Source: Myxococcales bacterium
Lineage (GTDB): Bacteria > Myxococcota_A > Polyangia > Nannocystales > Nannocystaceae
Reading direction: 5' to 3'
DNA: 64,000 nucleotides
NCBI GenBank assembly: GCA_020633315.1
Contig: JACKDV010000013.1
Location: 62,001-126,000 of the forward strand
Every line of letters begins with the position of its first letter. Position 1 is the stretch's first letter. Both the position numbers and the translations under genes were made by a program. A model generated the notes under the pieces. It was not told where the DNA came from. It was given only the letters and a program-made list of their open reading frames with translations, and did not search any database. Shown one piece after another: positions 7,986 through 17,014 of this stretch.

Positions 7986-10301
7986 CTACAGCTCTGCCGC
8001 CCGCTGCTCGGCGCGCTCCCACATGCGCAGGTAGGCCTCGGCCGAGCGGAACAGCGGCTCGAGGTCGGCGTCGGAGACCGCGTCGCGGCGCGCGTCCTCG
8101 ATGAGCTCGGGCAGCAGGCCGATGTGCACCATGCCCTCGGTGTCGAAGTCGAGCTGACGGTTGCCCACCCAGGGCTGGGTGAGCTCCACGTCGCCCGCGT
8201 AGGAGCGGAAGGGATAGGTGATCGGATCCTCCTGCGGCGTGGGGCAGGCCCCCTCGCCGAAGCGGGGCCCGGGCGCGCCCGCGAAGCCGTTGAGGTCGAA
8301 GCCGAAGCCCTCGCCCGGGTAGCCGCCGTTGGCGGTGATGAGGGCGATGCGGTCCCGCAGGCGCTGCGTCATCGCGCCCGGGCTCTCGGGATCGCGACAG
8401 CGGCCCAGCCCCGTCTTGCTCACCCCGCCCAGCTGGTACACGACGCCGTCGTAGGTGCCCCCGTGGGAGCCCACCGGCGGGTAGTCGGCCGCCTGGAGCA
8501 GCTCGTAGGCGCGATGCAGCGAGCGCTGCGGCAGGTGGTCGACCTCGATGATCATCCCGCGCGCCATCAGCTCGTGGAGCAGGGTCTCGCCCAGCGGGGT
8601 GAGGGAGGCGTTCTGACAGTAGCTGCCGGTGAGCGGCGGCTCGCCCAGCACCGAGATGAAGGGGAAGGCGGTGACCAGGGGCTGCTCGGGGAAGTCGCCG
8701 AAGTCGTGGGGCGGCGGGGAGTCGTACTGATCGCGCGGCATGTTGAGCCCGCCGAAGGCCACGTCGCCCTTGTCGAAGATCGCGCTCGGTCCCTCGGGGC
8801 ACTCGTCGGTGAAGTTGGACCAGTGCCCGCTGTTGAAGAAGTTGCCCACCTCGATGAACGCCCGATCGCCGTCGCCCGGCCCGAAGGCGTTGTCGTACTT
8901 GTGCACGGGGAAGACCGCCCGGATGCCCCGGTCGTGGTAGTCGTCGAGCTGCTGCACCAGGTAGGCCTCGTCGCAGATCTCGTCGCCCTCGCGGGGGGTG
9001 AGGCGGCAGTTGAACACGTCGGCGGTCTCGATCCCCAGGATCACCGCCATCTTGCCCGCCGCGATCACCTCGCGCGCCTCGGCCGGCGTGAGCACGATGC
9101 GGAACCAGCCCAGCCCGGGGCCGCCCGATTGCGCGTCGATGTAGCGCTCCAGCGCGTAGCTCTCCTCGATGATGCGATCGACCGCCACCATGTCCTCGCA
9201 GGAGTAGCGCACCGGCTGCACCCCCTCGCCCGCGGTCATGTGGCAGATGGCCGAGTTGGTGGTGGCGTGCTGGACCACCAGCCGCAGCCCCGCGAGGTAG
9301 GCCCGCTCCAGCCAGCGGTAGTACTGGGTCTGGTGGGTGGAGCGATACGGCGCCGCGGGCCACTCGCTGAACTCGGGCCAGCCGTCGGTGATGTGGTTGT
9401 CTACGCTCAGCTCGCCCTGCAGCAGGTCGGGCAGGAGCGAGCCGATGTCGGCCCCGTCGGCGCCCGCGGTGTCGAAGGCGTAGCCGAAGAAGTCCTTGCG
9501 CCCCATCACCCCGTGGAAGGGCTCGCAGCTCGGCAGCGCATGGGCCACCCCCAGGCGGTGGAAGGGCGCGCCGTGGAAGATGCTGCCGCCGCCGAAGCCG
9601 TAGTTGCTCAGGATGTGCGAGTGGGTGTCGACGATGCCGTAGAGGGTGCCGTCGTCGAAGGTGGTGCGCTCCACCGTGCCCTCGGCGTCGAGCGTGAGCT
9701 CGGGGTGCTCGAGGCAGTTGGCGGTGGGCTCGAGGGTGATGCTCGCGGCCTGGGCCTCGTCGGCGACCAGGCCCGAGCTGCCCAGGAGCTGGTCGTTGCG
9801 GCGGTTGCGGAGCACCACCTCGGTCTCGGGAGCGGCGGGTGAGGGCTCCACGATCCACTCCGCACCCGAGACGTACGAGTCGTCGACCAGCAGCATGTCC
9901 GATTGCAGCTCGGTCTGGCGCAGCAGCGGGCCGTCGTCGGACACCAGGTAGCCCGCCTGCTCGTCGTAGAGCAGGTAGGTGCCGAGATCGGAGGCCTTCA
10001 TGAAGAAGCGCGCCCCCGCGCTGGCGGTGGCGCCGTCGAAGGCGAAGCTCGAGTCGTGGGCCGCCAGGTAGCTGCTCTCGGCCCTGGCGAAGTAGCAGCC
10101 GTTGGCGAATTGGTGCACGTCGAGCTCGGCGGGGCCCCCCGTGCCCGTGCTGGTGTCGGTGCCGTCGGCCCCGGTGGTGCTGGTGGTGGTGCTGGCGTCG
10201 GTGTCCGAGCCCGTCTGGTCGGCGGGGGTGCCCGTGTGGCAGGCAGCCAGGAGCAAGGCCATGGTCGAGGTCGACGGCGACGAGATCCGCATCACCGCCA
10301 C
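7986..10301 (-). CDS. Lipoprotein with amidohydrolase / M19 dipeptidase-like domain
   Basis: The 771-aa product begins with a lipobox (LLLAAC, Cys21), a Ser/Thr/Asp-rich linker (25-60), a region of about 140 residues that may be beta-trefoil-like, and then a hydrolase-like domain from residue 220. That domain shows VDTHSH (His227, His229), an ILGIE segment, VDHLPQ and PVGSHGG, an order recalling the metal ligands of membrane dipeptidases and the wider amidohydrolase superfamily. It would act outside the cytoplasm. GTG at 10301 or the in-frame ATG at 10292 could be the start. Substrate unknown; it diverges from the ATPase at 10366. Confidence 0.8.
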   Translation of the reverse strand: MAVMRISSPSTSTMALLLAACHTGTPADQTGSDTDASTTTSTTGADGTDTSTGTGGPAELDVHQFANGCYFARAESSYLAAHDSSFAFDGATASAGARFFMKASDLGTYLLYDEQAGYLVSDDGPLLRQTELQSDMLLVDDSYVSGAEWIVEPSPAAPETEVVLRNRRNDQLLGSSGLVADEAQAASITLEPTANCLEHPELTLDAEGTVERTTFDDGTLYGIVDTHSHILSNYGFGGGSIFHGAPFHRLGVAHALPSCEPFHGVMGRKDFFGYAFDTAGADGADIGSLLPDLLQGELSVDNHITDGWPEFSEWPAAPYRSTHQTQYYRWLERAYLAGLRLVVQHATTNSAICHMTAGEGVQPVRYSCEDMVAVDRIIEESYALERYIDAQSGGPGLGWFRIVLTPAEAREVIAAGKMAVILGIETADVFNCRLTPREGDEICDEAYLVQQLDDYHDRGIRAVFPVHKYDNAFGPGDGDRAFIEVGNFFNSGHWSNFTDECPEGPSAIFDKGDVAFGGLNMPRDQYDSPPPHDFGDFPEQPLVTAFPFISVLGEPPLTGSYCQNASLTPLGETLLHELMARGMIIEVDHLPQRSLHRAYELLQAADYPPVGSHGGTYDGVVYQLGGVSKTGLGRCRDPESPGAMTQRLRDRIALITANGGYPGEGFGFDLNGFAGAPGPRFGEGACPTPQEDPITYPFRSYAGDVELTQPWVGNRQLDFDTEGMVHIGLLPELIEDARRDAVSDADLEPLFRSAEAYLRMWERAEQRAAEL

Positions 10302-10365
10302 ATCCTATCCGATCCGCGCCGACGGGTGCCCACGAACACCACCGAGCGTGTAGCCTCTCGGTCCA

Positions 10366-12918
10366 ATGACCGAGGCCATGCTGCTGCTGGGACGGAGCCG
10401 CCGCGACGACGCCCCCATCGAGCTGCCGATGTCGGCCCTGCTGCGCCACGTGATGGCCCTGGGCTCCAGCGGCTCGGGCAAGACCGTGCTGTGCAAGGTG
10501 CTGGTCGAGGAGGTGGTGCGGCAGGGGCTGCCCGCGCTGTGCATCGATCCCCAGGGCGACCTGTGCTCGCTGGCGCTGGGGGCGTCGGATCCCGAGCTGC
10601 TGCGCGAGCGCGGCGTGGCCCCCGAGCTGGCCGCGGCCTTCGCCGAGCGAGCCGACGTCGTCGTGTTCACCCCCGGCTCGGCCGTGGGCGTGGGCCTGAG
10701 CGTGGACCCGGTGAACCTGGCGACCGAGGGCATGAGCGACGCCGAGCGGATGCACGCGATCACCCGCACCGCCGCGATCCTCACCGGCCTGCTCGGCTAC
10801 GACCCCGACTCCGACGACGGCACCGGCCTGGCCGCGGTCCTCGATCACTGCCTGCAGGCGCTGGCCGCCCGGGACGAGGCCGGCCGAGGCCTGGCCGCGC
10901 TCTCCGACTACCTGCACGACCTGCCGCCGGCGCAGGAGCGCGTGCTGTCCCGCTACCTCGACCTGCGCAAGCTCAAGACCGCGCGCCAGCGCCTGGCTCG
11001 GCTCGACGTGGGCGCGCGGCGGCTGCTGTTCCACCACGGAGCGCCGATCGACATCGACATGCTGCTGGGGCGCGGCCGGCATGCCGTGCCCGGCAAGACC
11101 CGCGTGGCGGTGGTGTACCTCAACACCCTGCACGGGCAGGAGGACAAGGACTTCTTCGTCGCCACCCTCGTGGACCAGCTCTACGCGTGGATGCTGCGCA
11201 ACCCCAGCCCCCAGCCGCAGGCGCTGTTCTACATCGACGAGGTCGCGCCCTTCGTGCCGCCCGTGCGCAAGCCCGCCGCCAAGCCCGGCCTGCAGCTGCT
11301 GTTCAAGCAGGCCCGCAAGTACGGCGTGTGCTGCCTGATGGCCACGCAGAACCCCGGCGACGTCGACTACAAGTCGATGGCGCAGTTCGGCACCTGGGCC
11401 CTGGGTCGGCTGACCACGCGGCAGGACCTCAAGAAGGTGGAGCCCACCATCAAGTCGCTGGTGCCCACCTCGTCTGATGCGGTGATGGAGGGGCTGCCCG
11501 CGCTCGGGCCCGGGTGCTTCGAGCTCATCTGCCCCGACTGCTTCGAGCAGCCCCAGCCGCTGGCGGTGCGGTGGTTGCTGACGCCCCACGAGACGCTGGA
11601 CGAAGGGAGGATCGAGGCGCTGGCCGACGAGCGCTGGCGGGAGCGCTTCGCGGCGCTGGTGCGCGGAGGGGAGCCGAGCCCGACGGACGATGGAGGAGCC
11701 GAGCCCGAGGCGGTGCCGGACGAGCCGAACGCGCTCGCCGACGGGGACGCGCTGGACGACGGAGACGAGCTCGCCGGCGGGGACGAGCCGGACGAGCCGG
11801 ACGAGGCCGATGGCACGAGCGACGGCGAGTCGGGCGAGCTCGCCGAGCCCAGCACCGAGCCCCATGACGCCGCGAGCATGCCGCCCGTGGAGGAGACGCT
11901 GCCCGTTCGTACGGGTGCGACGGCGATGGTGAGCCCGCAGGTGCGGACGGGGGACACGCTGGTGGCGGTTCCCGTCTCGCAGATCACCGAGCCACCGACC
12001 GCCTTCGAGCCACCGACCACCTTCGAGCCACCGACCGCCCTCGAGCCACCGACCGCCTTCGAGCCACCGACCACCTTCGAGACTCCGACCGTCCCCGAGC
12101 CTGCCCCCATCGATCCGGTCCAGGCTCGACGCGAGGCCCTCGCCCCCTTCGAGCGCGTGCTCGCCCAGACCAAGGCCATGACCCTCGCCGACCTCGCCAC
12201 GCGGGCCGGCATCGGTCAGACCAAGGCGCGCGGCGTGATGGCCTCGATGATCGAGCTCGGCCTCGCCCGCAGCTACGCCGACGGGCGCAAGAAGATGTAC
12301 TGGGCCACCCGCACGGGCGGCCGCCCCGACCTCGGGATGCCCAAGCAGGTCACCGTGGCCCGGGCGCCCTTCGACGAGTCTGCCGCCTGGACCCGCGGCC
12401 ACGAGATGCTGCGCACCAAGGTGCTCGGCCTGTTCGGCGAGGACGAGTCGCTCGAGCGCGTCGAGGCCGTCCACCGCCTGGTGCTGCGCCTGGACTTCGA
12501 GGAGAAGGTGCCCCGCTCGCTGCTGCAGCGCGTCTTCGGCGAGTCGCACGATCTGCGGCTGGGCAGCGTCTACCTGCACCCCACCACCCTCGAGGTGCTC
12601 GTCTACACCCCCGACAAGGGCATCCGCTTCGTGGCCGAGCCGCGGGAGCACGCCAGCGCCGTGCAGGATCTCGACGGCGCGGTGGACTTCGACGAGCGAC
12701 CGCCCGGCTTGCTCGGACTGGTGGACGACGACTGGCGGACCAAGCGGAGCGCGGCCGAGGCCAAGGCCCGCTTCGCCGAGCGCTTTGCCGCGGCCCCCAG
12801 CCGGGTGAGCCCCGTGTTCGTGCCGCTGTGGCGCCTGGTGCTCCGCGTGGGCCTGGGCCAGGGCTTCCGGGTGGTGGAGATCGACGGGCTGTGCGGGCGC
12901 ATCGTCCAGTGGCCGTAG
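10366..12918 (+). CDS. HerA/FtsK-superfamily ATPase with C-terminal winged-helix region
   Basis: The 850-aa product has an N-terminal RecA-like domain with Walker A GSSGSGKT (33-40), the IDPQGDL strand typical of HerA/TraG-type ATPases, and Walker B ALFYIDE (Asp291, Glu292). Residues about 430-600 are an acidic linker ending in hexapeptide repeats EPPTxF. From about 600 a helix-turn-helix-like segment (TLADLATRAGIGQTKARG) leads into a conserved-looking 240-residue C-terminal domain. It could pump or remodel DNA or act as a membrane-independent motor. No NurA, conjugation or defence genes lie beside it. TAGCCT sits nine nt before the ATG. Confidence 0.9.
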   Translation: MTEAMLLLGRSRRDDAPIELPMSALLRHVMALGSSGSGKTVLCKVLVEEVVRQGLPALCIDPQGDLCSLALGASDPELLRERGVAPELAAAFAERADVVVFTPGSAVGVGLSVDPVNLATEGMSDAERMHAITRTAAILTGLLGYDPDSDDGTGLAAVLDHCLQALAARDEAGRGLAALSDYLHDLPPAQERVLSRYLDLRKLKTARQRLARLDVGARRLLFHHGAPIDIDMLLGRGRHAVPGKTRVAVVYLNTLHGQEDKDFFVATLVDQLYAWMLRNPSPQPQALFYIDEVAPFVPPVRKPAAKPGLQLLFKQARKYGVCCLMATQNPGDVDYKSMAQFGTWALGRLTTRQDLKKVEPTIKSLVPTSSDAVMEGLPALGPGCFELICPDCFEQPQPLAVRWLLTPHETLDEGRIEALADERWRERFAALVRGGEPSPTDDGGAEPEAVPDEPNALADGDALDDGDELAGGDEPDEPDEADGTSDGESGELAEPSTEPHDAASMPPVEETLPVRTGATAMVSPQVRTGDTLVAVPVSQITEPPTAFEPPTTFEPPTALEPPTAFEPPTTFETPTVPEPAPIDPVQARREALAPFERVLAQTKAMTLADLATRAGIGQTKARGVMASMIELGLARSYADGRKKMYWATRTGGRPDLGMPKQVTVARAPFDESAAWTRGHEMLRTKVLGLFGEDESLERVEAVHRLVLRLDFEEKVPRSLLQRVFGESHDLRLGSVYLHPTTLEVLVYTPDKGIRFVAEPREHASAVQDLDGAVDFDERPPGLLGLVDDDWRTKRSAAEAKARFAERFAAAPSRVSPVFVPLWRLVLRVGLGQGFRVVEIDGLCGRIVQWP
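11989..12096 (+). repeat. 18-bp coding repeat, six units
   Basis: Six tandem 18-bp units within the ATPase gene encode EPPTAF/EPPTTF-type hexapeptides. Unit differences are mainly at one base, so the array looks recent and may vary in copy number between strains. Confidence 0.9.
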
Positions 12919-13053
12919 CCGGTCCGCCCGGGTAGATTTCCTCGACGGGGCGTGATCCGATCGACCGCTCGCGACTCCAACTCTGGGAGCGAGTCGGCCA
13001 CCCCCGGCCGGGCCCTCGATATCCTTGGAATCCTTGACCTCCTTGGTGTGAAC

Positions 13054-14298
13054 ATGCAGATGCGCTCGATGCGATGGTGGATGCTCGCGGGCTTGCTCGC
13101 GGGGTGTGGGCCCGGCGTGACCGTGACGGGCTCGGGAGGATCGGACGGCGGCGAGGACGACTCGACCGGCGCCGACGAGACCGGGATGTCGGCCGACCTC
13201 CCACCACAGGCGCCCGAGCCCTTCGAGGGCGCGCGCCTGGTCGAGCTCGAGGTGCCCCTGGGCTACCACGTGTTCGGCGACTTCGACGGCGACGGGGCGG
13301 ACGACCTGCTCAGCTCCTACGAATTCGTGTTCGGCGAGACCGGCTTCTCGCAGTACCTGTTCGAGCTACAGCGCATCGACCTGGAGGCTCCGAGCCTCGA
13401 GTCGCTCCTGCAGCGCGACGTCGGCTTCCTCGCGAGGGGGCTGGTGACCGGCTGGGTCGACGGCGACGATCGCCTCGACCTGCTGAACGTGGGCACCACG
13501 TCGATCACCCAGATCGCCGTGCGGGCGGACGACTTCGAGATCGCGCCCTCCTCCGACGTCTCGGGCACCCGGCTCGGCCGGCCCGTGGACTACGACGGCG
13601 ACCACCGCAGCGAGTACGTCGGCATCTACCAGGCCACCATCCGCATCTTCGCCGTCGACCTGATGGGCGGCTGGAGCGAGGTGCAGGTGCTCGACTTCGA
13701 GGCCGATTGCACGCCGACCGGCGCCTACTGGCACGAGCTCAGCGGCGACGGGCGCCTCGACATGCTGGTGGTGGGCCGCTGCAGCGACCGCACCACGCTG
13801 ACCACCTACGCCCAGGCCGCGGACGGCTCGCTGTCGATCGTGGCCGAGGGCGAGCTGGGCCTGGCCGTCGATCGCGTGGATCTGGCCGACTTCGACGACG
13901 ACGGGCGCCTCGACGTGGCGCTGGGCACCAGCCGCTACGAGGCGGGCCTGCCCGATCCCGAGACCACCGTGCTCGCCGGGCTCCCCGACGGCAGCTTCGG
14001 CGAGGAGCTGCTGCACCTGAGCACCACCGCGGACTTCGGCGCGGTCGCGGTGTTCCCCGCGGACCTCGACGGTGACGGCGTGGCCGAGCCGCTGGTGTGG
14101 AGCTACCAGGACGTGCTCGATCCGGCGCTGGAGAGCGAGTGGGCGCTGGTCCGGGTCGACGGCGACGAGCTGGTCGTCCACCCCCTGCCCTTCGAGCTCA
14201 GCCCCACCCACGCCGCCGACCTCGACGGCGACGGGTGCGAGGAGGTGATCGAGATCTCGGGCCTGCAGCTACGCGCGCTGGTCCCGAGCTGCGAGTAG
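13054..14298 (+). CDS. FG-GAP/VCBS-type repeat lipoprotein
   Basis: The 414-aa product has a lipobox (LLAGC, Cys18), a Gly/Ser/Asp linker, and repeated DFDGDGxDDL, DYDGDHRSEY, DFDDDGRLDV, DLDGDGVAEP and DLDGDGCEEV motifs. Such calcium-binding loops are typical of integrin-like FG-GAP/VCBS beta-propellers on bacterial surfaces. The ATG at 13054 (or 13060) begins the signal peptide; the upstream in-frame residues are not signal-like. Partner unknown. Confidence 0.88.
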   Translation: MQMRSMRWWMLAGLLAGCGPGVTVTGSGGSDGGEDDSTGADETGMSADLPPQAPEPFEGARLVELEVPLGYHVFGDFDGDGADDLLSSYEFVFGETGFSQYLFELQRIDLEAPSLESLLQRDVGFLARGLVTGWVDGDDRLDLLNVGTTSITQIAVRADDFEIAPSSDVSGTRLGRPVDYDGDHRSEYVGIYQATIRIFAVDLMGGWSEVQVLDFEADCTPTGAYWHELSGDGRLDMLVVGRCSDRTTLTTYAQAADGSLSIVAEGELGLAVDRVDLADFDDDGRLDVALGTSRYEAGLPDPETTVLAGLPDGSFGEELLHLSTTADFGAVAVFPADLDGDGVAEPLVWSYQDVLDPALESEWALVRVDGDELVVHPLPFELSPTHAADLDGDGCEEVIEISGLQLRALVPSCE

Positions 14299-14317
14299 GG
14301 CGAGGCGCGGGCCCGAC

Positions 14318-15568
14318 CTACGCCCGGTACTGCTGGATCGCCGCGTCGATCTCCGCGTCCGTCAGGATGTGGTCGGTCGACTTGGCGATGCCGAACAGGT
14401 GCTCGACCAGCCCCTCGTCGGCCTGGTGACCGTGGCTCTCGAGCCAGTACACCACGTTGCTCTCGCCCGACATGAAGCCGATCTCGATCGACTGCTTCTT
14501 GCCGAACCATCCCGCGGGCACGCCGGAGTAGACCCGGTCGGCCAGCTCGTCGTCGCCCTTGCGGATCGCCTTGATCACGGCGGCCGCGTGCACGCCGGTG
14601 GCGGTCTTGAAGGCGTCTTCGCCCACCAGCGGGTACTGGTGCGGGATGGGGACCTCGCAGGCCCGGCTCACGGCCTCGCACCAGGGCACGAGGTTGTGCA
14701 GGTCGTTGTCGATCTCGCCGATGAGCTTGAGGTTCATCAGGGTCTGATCGAGGGCGGCGTTGCCCACCCGCTCGCCCACGCCCAGCGCGGTGCCGTGGAT
14801 GCGGTCGGCCCCGGCCCGGATGGCGCGCAGGTTGTTGGGCACGCCCAGGCCGCGGTCGTTGTGGCCGTGCCAGTCGATGCCCACGTGGGTGGCGTTGATC
14901 GACTCGAGCAGCATGCGGGTGAAGGCGATGAGGTCGGAGACGCCGTCGGGCACGGCGTGGCCCACGGTGTCGCACAGGCACAGGCGCCGCACGCCGTGCT
15001 CCACCGCGGCCCGGAACAGCTGATCGAGGATCGGCGGCGGGGTGCGGGTGGTGTCCTCGGTGACGAAGGTCATCGGCAGGCCCCGCTTGTTGCACAGCTC
15101 GGCCGCCTCGACGGTGCGCTGCAGCAGCAGGCCCACGTCCCAGCTCTCGGCGTAGAGCCGGATGGGGCTGCTGCCGAGGAACGCGTAGACGGTGATCTCC
15201 TTGCCGGTGGCGTCGGCGATGTCGGCCACCGCGTTGATGTCGGCGGGGTGCGTCCGCGCGGCGCAGGCGTACTCGATGCCGAGCTCCTCCTGCTCGGCGA
15301 ACTCGATGAGGGCGGTGACGTCGGCCACCGCCCGCGGGCCCGCGCCGGGCAGGCCCAGGTCGACCGCGTCGATGCCGAGGCTCGCGGTCAGCCGGAGGAT
15401 CTCCTTCTTGGCCTCGATGTCGGGATCCCGCACCGAGGGCGACTGGATCCCGTCGCGCAGCGTCTCGTCGAAGAAGCTGAGCTTGCGATCCCGCAGGGGG
15501 AACAGCGGCCCCCGGCGGTTGCGGGCGTTCCAGTCGTAGATGAGATCTTCGGGCTTGGCCTCGGTCAC
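14318..15568 (-). CDS. LeuA-family acyl-CoA/2-oxoacid condensing enzyme
   Basis: The 416-aa product is a TIM-barrel HMGL-like enzyme of the isopropylmalate / homocitrate / citramalate synthase group. It has FFDETLRDG (32-40) with the catalytic Arg38 and metal-ligand Asp39, the HGHND metal motif (234-238), the GVGERVGN loop and GEDAFKTATGVHAAA. It lacks the C-terminal leucine-binding regulatory domain of LeuA, so exact substrate cannot be read. GTG at 15568 is preceded by AAAGGA at suitable distance. It lies 43 nt downstream of a thiolase in the same direction, suggesting one acyl-CoA pathway. Confidence 0.88.
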   Translation of the reverse strand: MTEAKPEDLIYDWNARNRRGPLFPLRDRKLSFFDETLRDGIQSPSVRDPDIEAKKEILRLTASLGIDAVDLGLPGAGPRAVADVTALIEFAEQEELGIEYACAARTHPADINAVADIADATGKEITVYAFLGSSPIRLYAESWDVGLLLQRTVEAAELCNKRGLPMTFVTEDTTRTPPPILDQLFRAAVEHGVRRLCLCDTVGHAVPDGVSDLIAFTRMLLESINATHVGIDWHGHNDRGLGVPNNLRAIRAGADRIHGTALGVGERVGNAALDQTLMNLKLIGEIDNDLHNLVPWCEAVSRACEVPIPHQYPLVGEDAFKTATGVHAAAVIKAIRKGDDELADRVYSGVPAGWFGKKQSIEIGFMSGESNVVYWLESHGHQADEGLVEHLFGIAKSTDHILTDAEIDAAIQQYRA

Positions 15569-15611
15569 GACGCGTCGTCCTTTCGTGGGTGCTCCTCGCT
15601 CGAGGGACGGG

Positions 15612-16811
15612 CTAGACCGCCTCGAGCACCAGCGCGATGCCCTGACCGCCGCCGATGCAGGCCGAGCCCACGCCGTAGCGACCCTTGCGACGCCGCAGCT
15701 CGTGGATGAGGTGCGCGGTGATCCGCGCCCCCGAGGCGGCCAGCGGGTGGCCCAGGGCGATCGCACCGCCGTCGACGTTGGTCTTGTGGCGGTCGAGACC
15801 CAGCTCCTGCTCGCAGGCGAGGTACTGGGGCGCGAAGGCCTCGTTGATCTCCACCAGATCGATCTCGCCGAGGCCGAGGCCCGAGCGCTCGAGCACGCCG
15901 CGGATCGCCGGCACGGGGCCGATGCCCATGATGGTGGGGTCGACGCCCGCCACGTGCCACTGCACCAGCCGCGCGAGCGGGGTGAGGCCGTGCTTCTTCA
16001 CCGCCTCGCCGCTGGCCACGATGAGCGAGCCCGCGCCGTCGCAGATGCCCGAGGCGTTGCCCGCGGTGACGGTGCCGTCCTTCTTGAACACCGGGGGCAG
16101 CTTGGCCATCTTCTCGAGCGTGGACTCGGGGCGGGGGTGCTCGTCCACCTCGAACAGCTCGGTGCCCTTGCGGCCGCGCAGCTCGATGGGGGCCATCTCC
16201 GCCGCGAAGCGACCGGCCTGCTGGGCCTCACCCCACAGCTTCTGGCTGCGCAGGCCGTACTCGTCGCACTGCTCGCGGCTGATCCCGAACTTCTCCGCCA
16301 GGTTCTCCGCGGTGTTGGCCATCGCGCAGCCGGCGTGCGGGTCGTACAGCGACGACCACAGGGTGTCCTCGAGCTCGGGGCTCTTGCCCAGCTTGATCCC
16401 GAAGCGGATGCCACGGGCGGCGTAGGGGGCCTGGCTCATGCTCTCGGTGCCGCCGGTGAGCACGATCTCGGCGTCGCCGAGGAGGATCTCCTGGGCGCCG
16501 TTGACCACGGCCTGGAAGCCGGAGCCGCACAGGCGGTTGACGGTGAGCGCGGGCACCGGGATGGGCACGCCGGCCTTGAGCCCGATGTGGCGGGCCATGT
16601 AGAGCGCATCGGCCGAGGTCTGGGCCACGTTGCCGAACACCACGTGGTCCACCGCGGCGGGGTCGACCTTGCCGGCCTCGAGCGCGGCCTTGGCCGCGAC
16701 CACGCCGAGCTCGATGGCGCTCAGATCCTTGAGCTTGCCGCCGAAGGTGCCGAAGGGAGTGCGCTTGGCAGCGACGATGAAGATGTCTCGCGAGAGAGCT
16801 TTGCCGGGCAT
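15612..16811 (-). CDS. Acetyl-CoA C-acyltransferase (thiolase)
   Basis: The 399-aa product is a degradative or biosynthetic thiolase that cleaves or forms 3-ketoacyl-CoA. It shows NRLCGSGFQAV with nucleophile Cys95, NEAFA, GGAIALGHPLAASGAR with the catalytic His, and CIGGGQG with the second catalytic Cys. Length is normal. GGAGG five nt before the ATG at 16811 decides the start over an earlier in-frame ATG at 16847. First gene of a likely two-gene operon with the LeuA-like synthase. Confidence 0.95.
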   Translation of the reverse strand: MPGKALSRDIFIVAAKRTPFGTFGGKLKDLSAIELGVVAAKAALEAGKVDPAAVDHVVFGNVAQTSADALYMARHIGLKAGVPIPVPALTVNRLCGSGFQAVVNGAQEILLGDAEIVLTGGTESMSQAPYAARGIRFGIKLGKSPELEDTLWSSLYDPHAGCAMANTAENLAEKFGISREQCDEYGLRSQKLWGEAQQAGRFAAEMAPIELRGRKGTELFEVDEHPRPESTLEKMAKLPPVFKKDGTVTAGNASGICDGAGSLIVASGEAVKKHGLTPLARLVQWHVAGVDPTIMGIGPVPAIRGVLERSGLGLGEIDLVEINEAFAPQYLACEQELGLDRHKTNVDGGAIALGHPLAASGARITAHLIHELRRRKGRYGVGSACIGGGQGIALVLEAV

Positions 16812-16954
16812 CCGTTCCTCCAACCGACCCGGCGTCGGGCCGGGCATTTTCAGGAGCGTCGGGCGAGCGCGTCCACCCGCGCCCGCACCGAGGCATCGGC
16901 ACTCTAGTGCATGGCATGCCGCGCCGTCGGCGTCGGGCCGCCCCCATGCCCGGG

Positions 16955-16979
16955 AAACCGTGGATTTTCCTCACGGTTT
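16955..16979. promoter_or_regulatory. Inverted repeat between divergent genes
   Basis: AAACCGTG (16955-16962) and CACGGTTT (16972-16979) are perfect eight-base arms around a nine-base centre. It lies between the leftward thiolase and a rightward exported protein, a position suited to an operator controlling either or both. Confidence 0.45.
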
Positions 16980-17014
16980 GAGGCCCGCGTGGTCTTGGGG
17001 TTGAATGAGGGCGC

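Noticed and set aside
10366..12918. Anti-phage defence system around the HerA-like ATPase.
   Set aside because: Neighbours are an exported hydrolase and a surface lipoprotein on separate transcripts; no nuclease or sensor partner is adjacent.
7693..13269. A 1858-codon open frame on the minus strand covering the ATPase gene and the hydrolase gene.
   Set aside because: It is a GC-rich shadow frame: His/Gly/Arg/Val-rich low-complexity sequence, with real domains and codon bias in the other frames.
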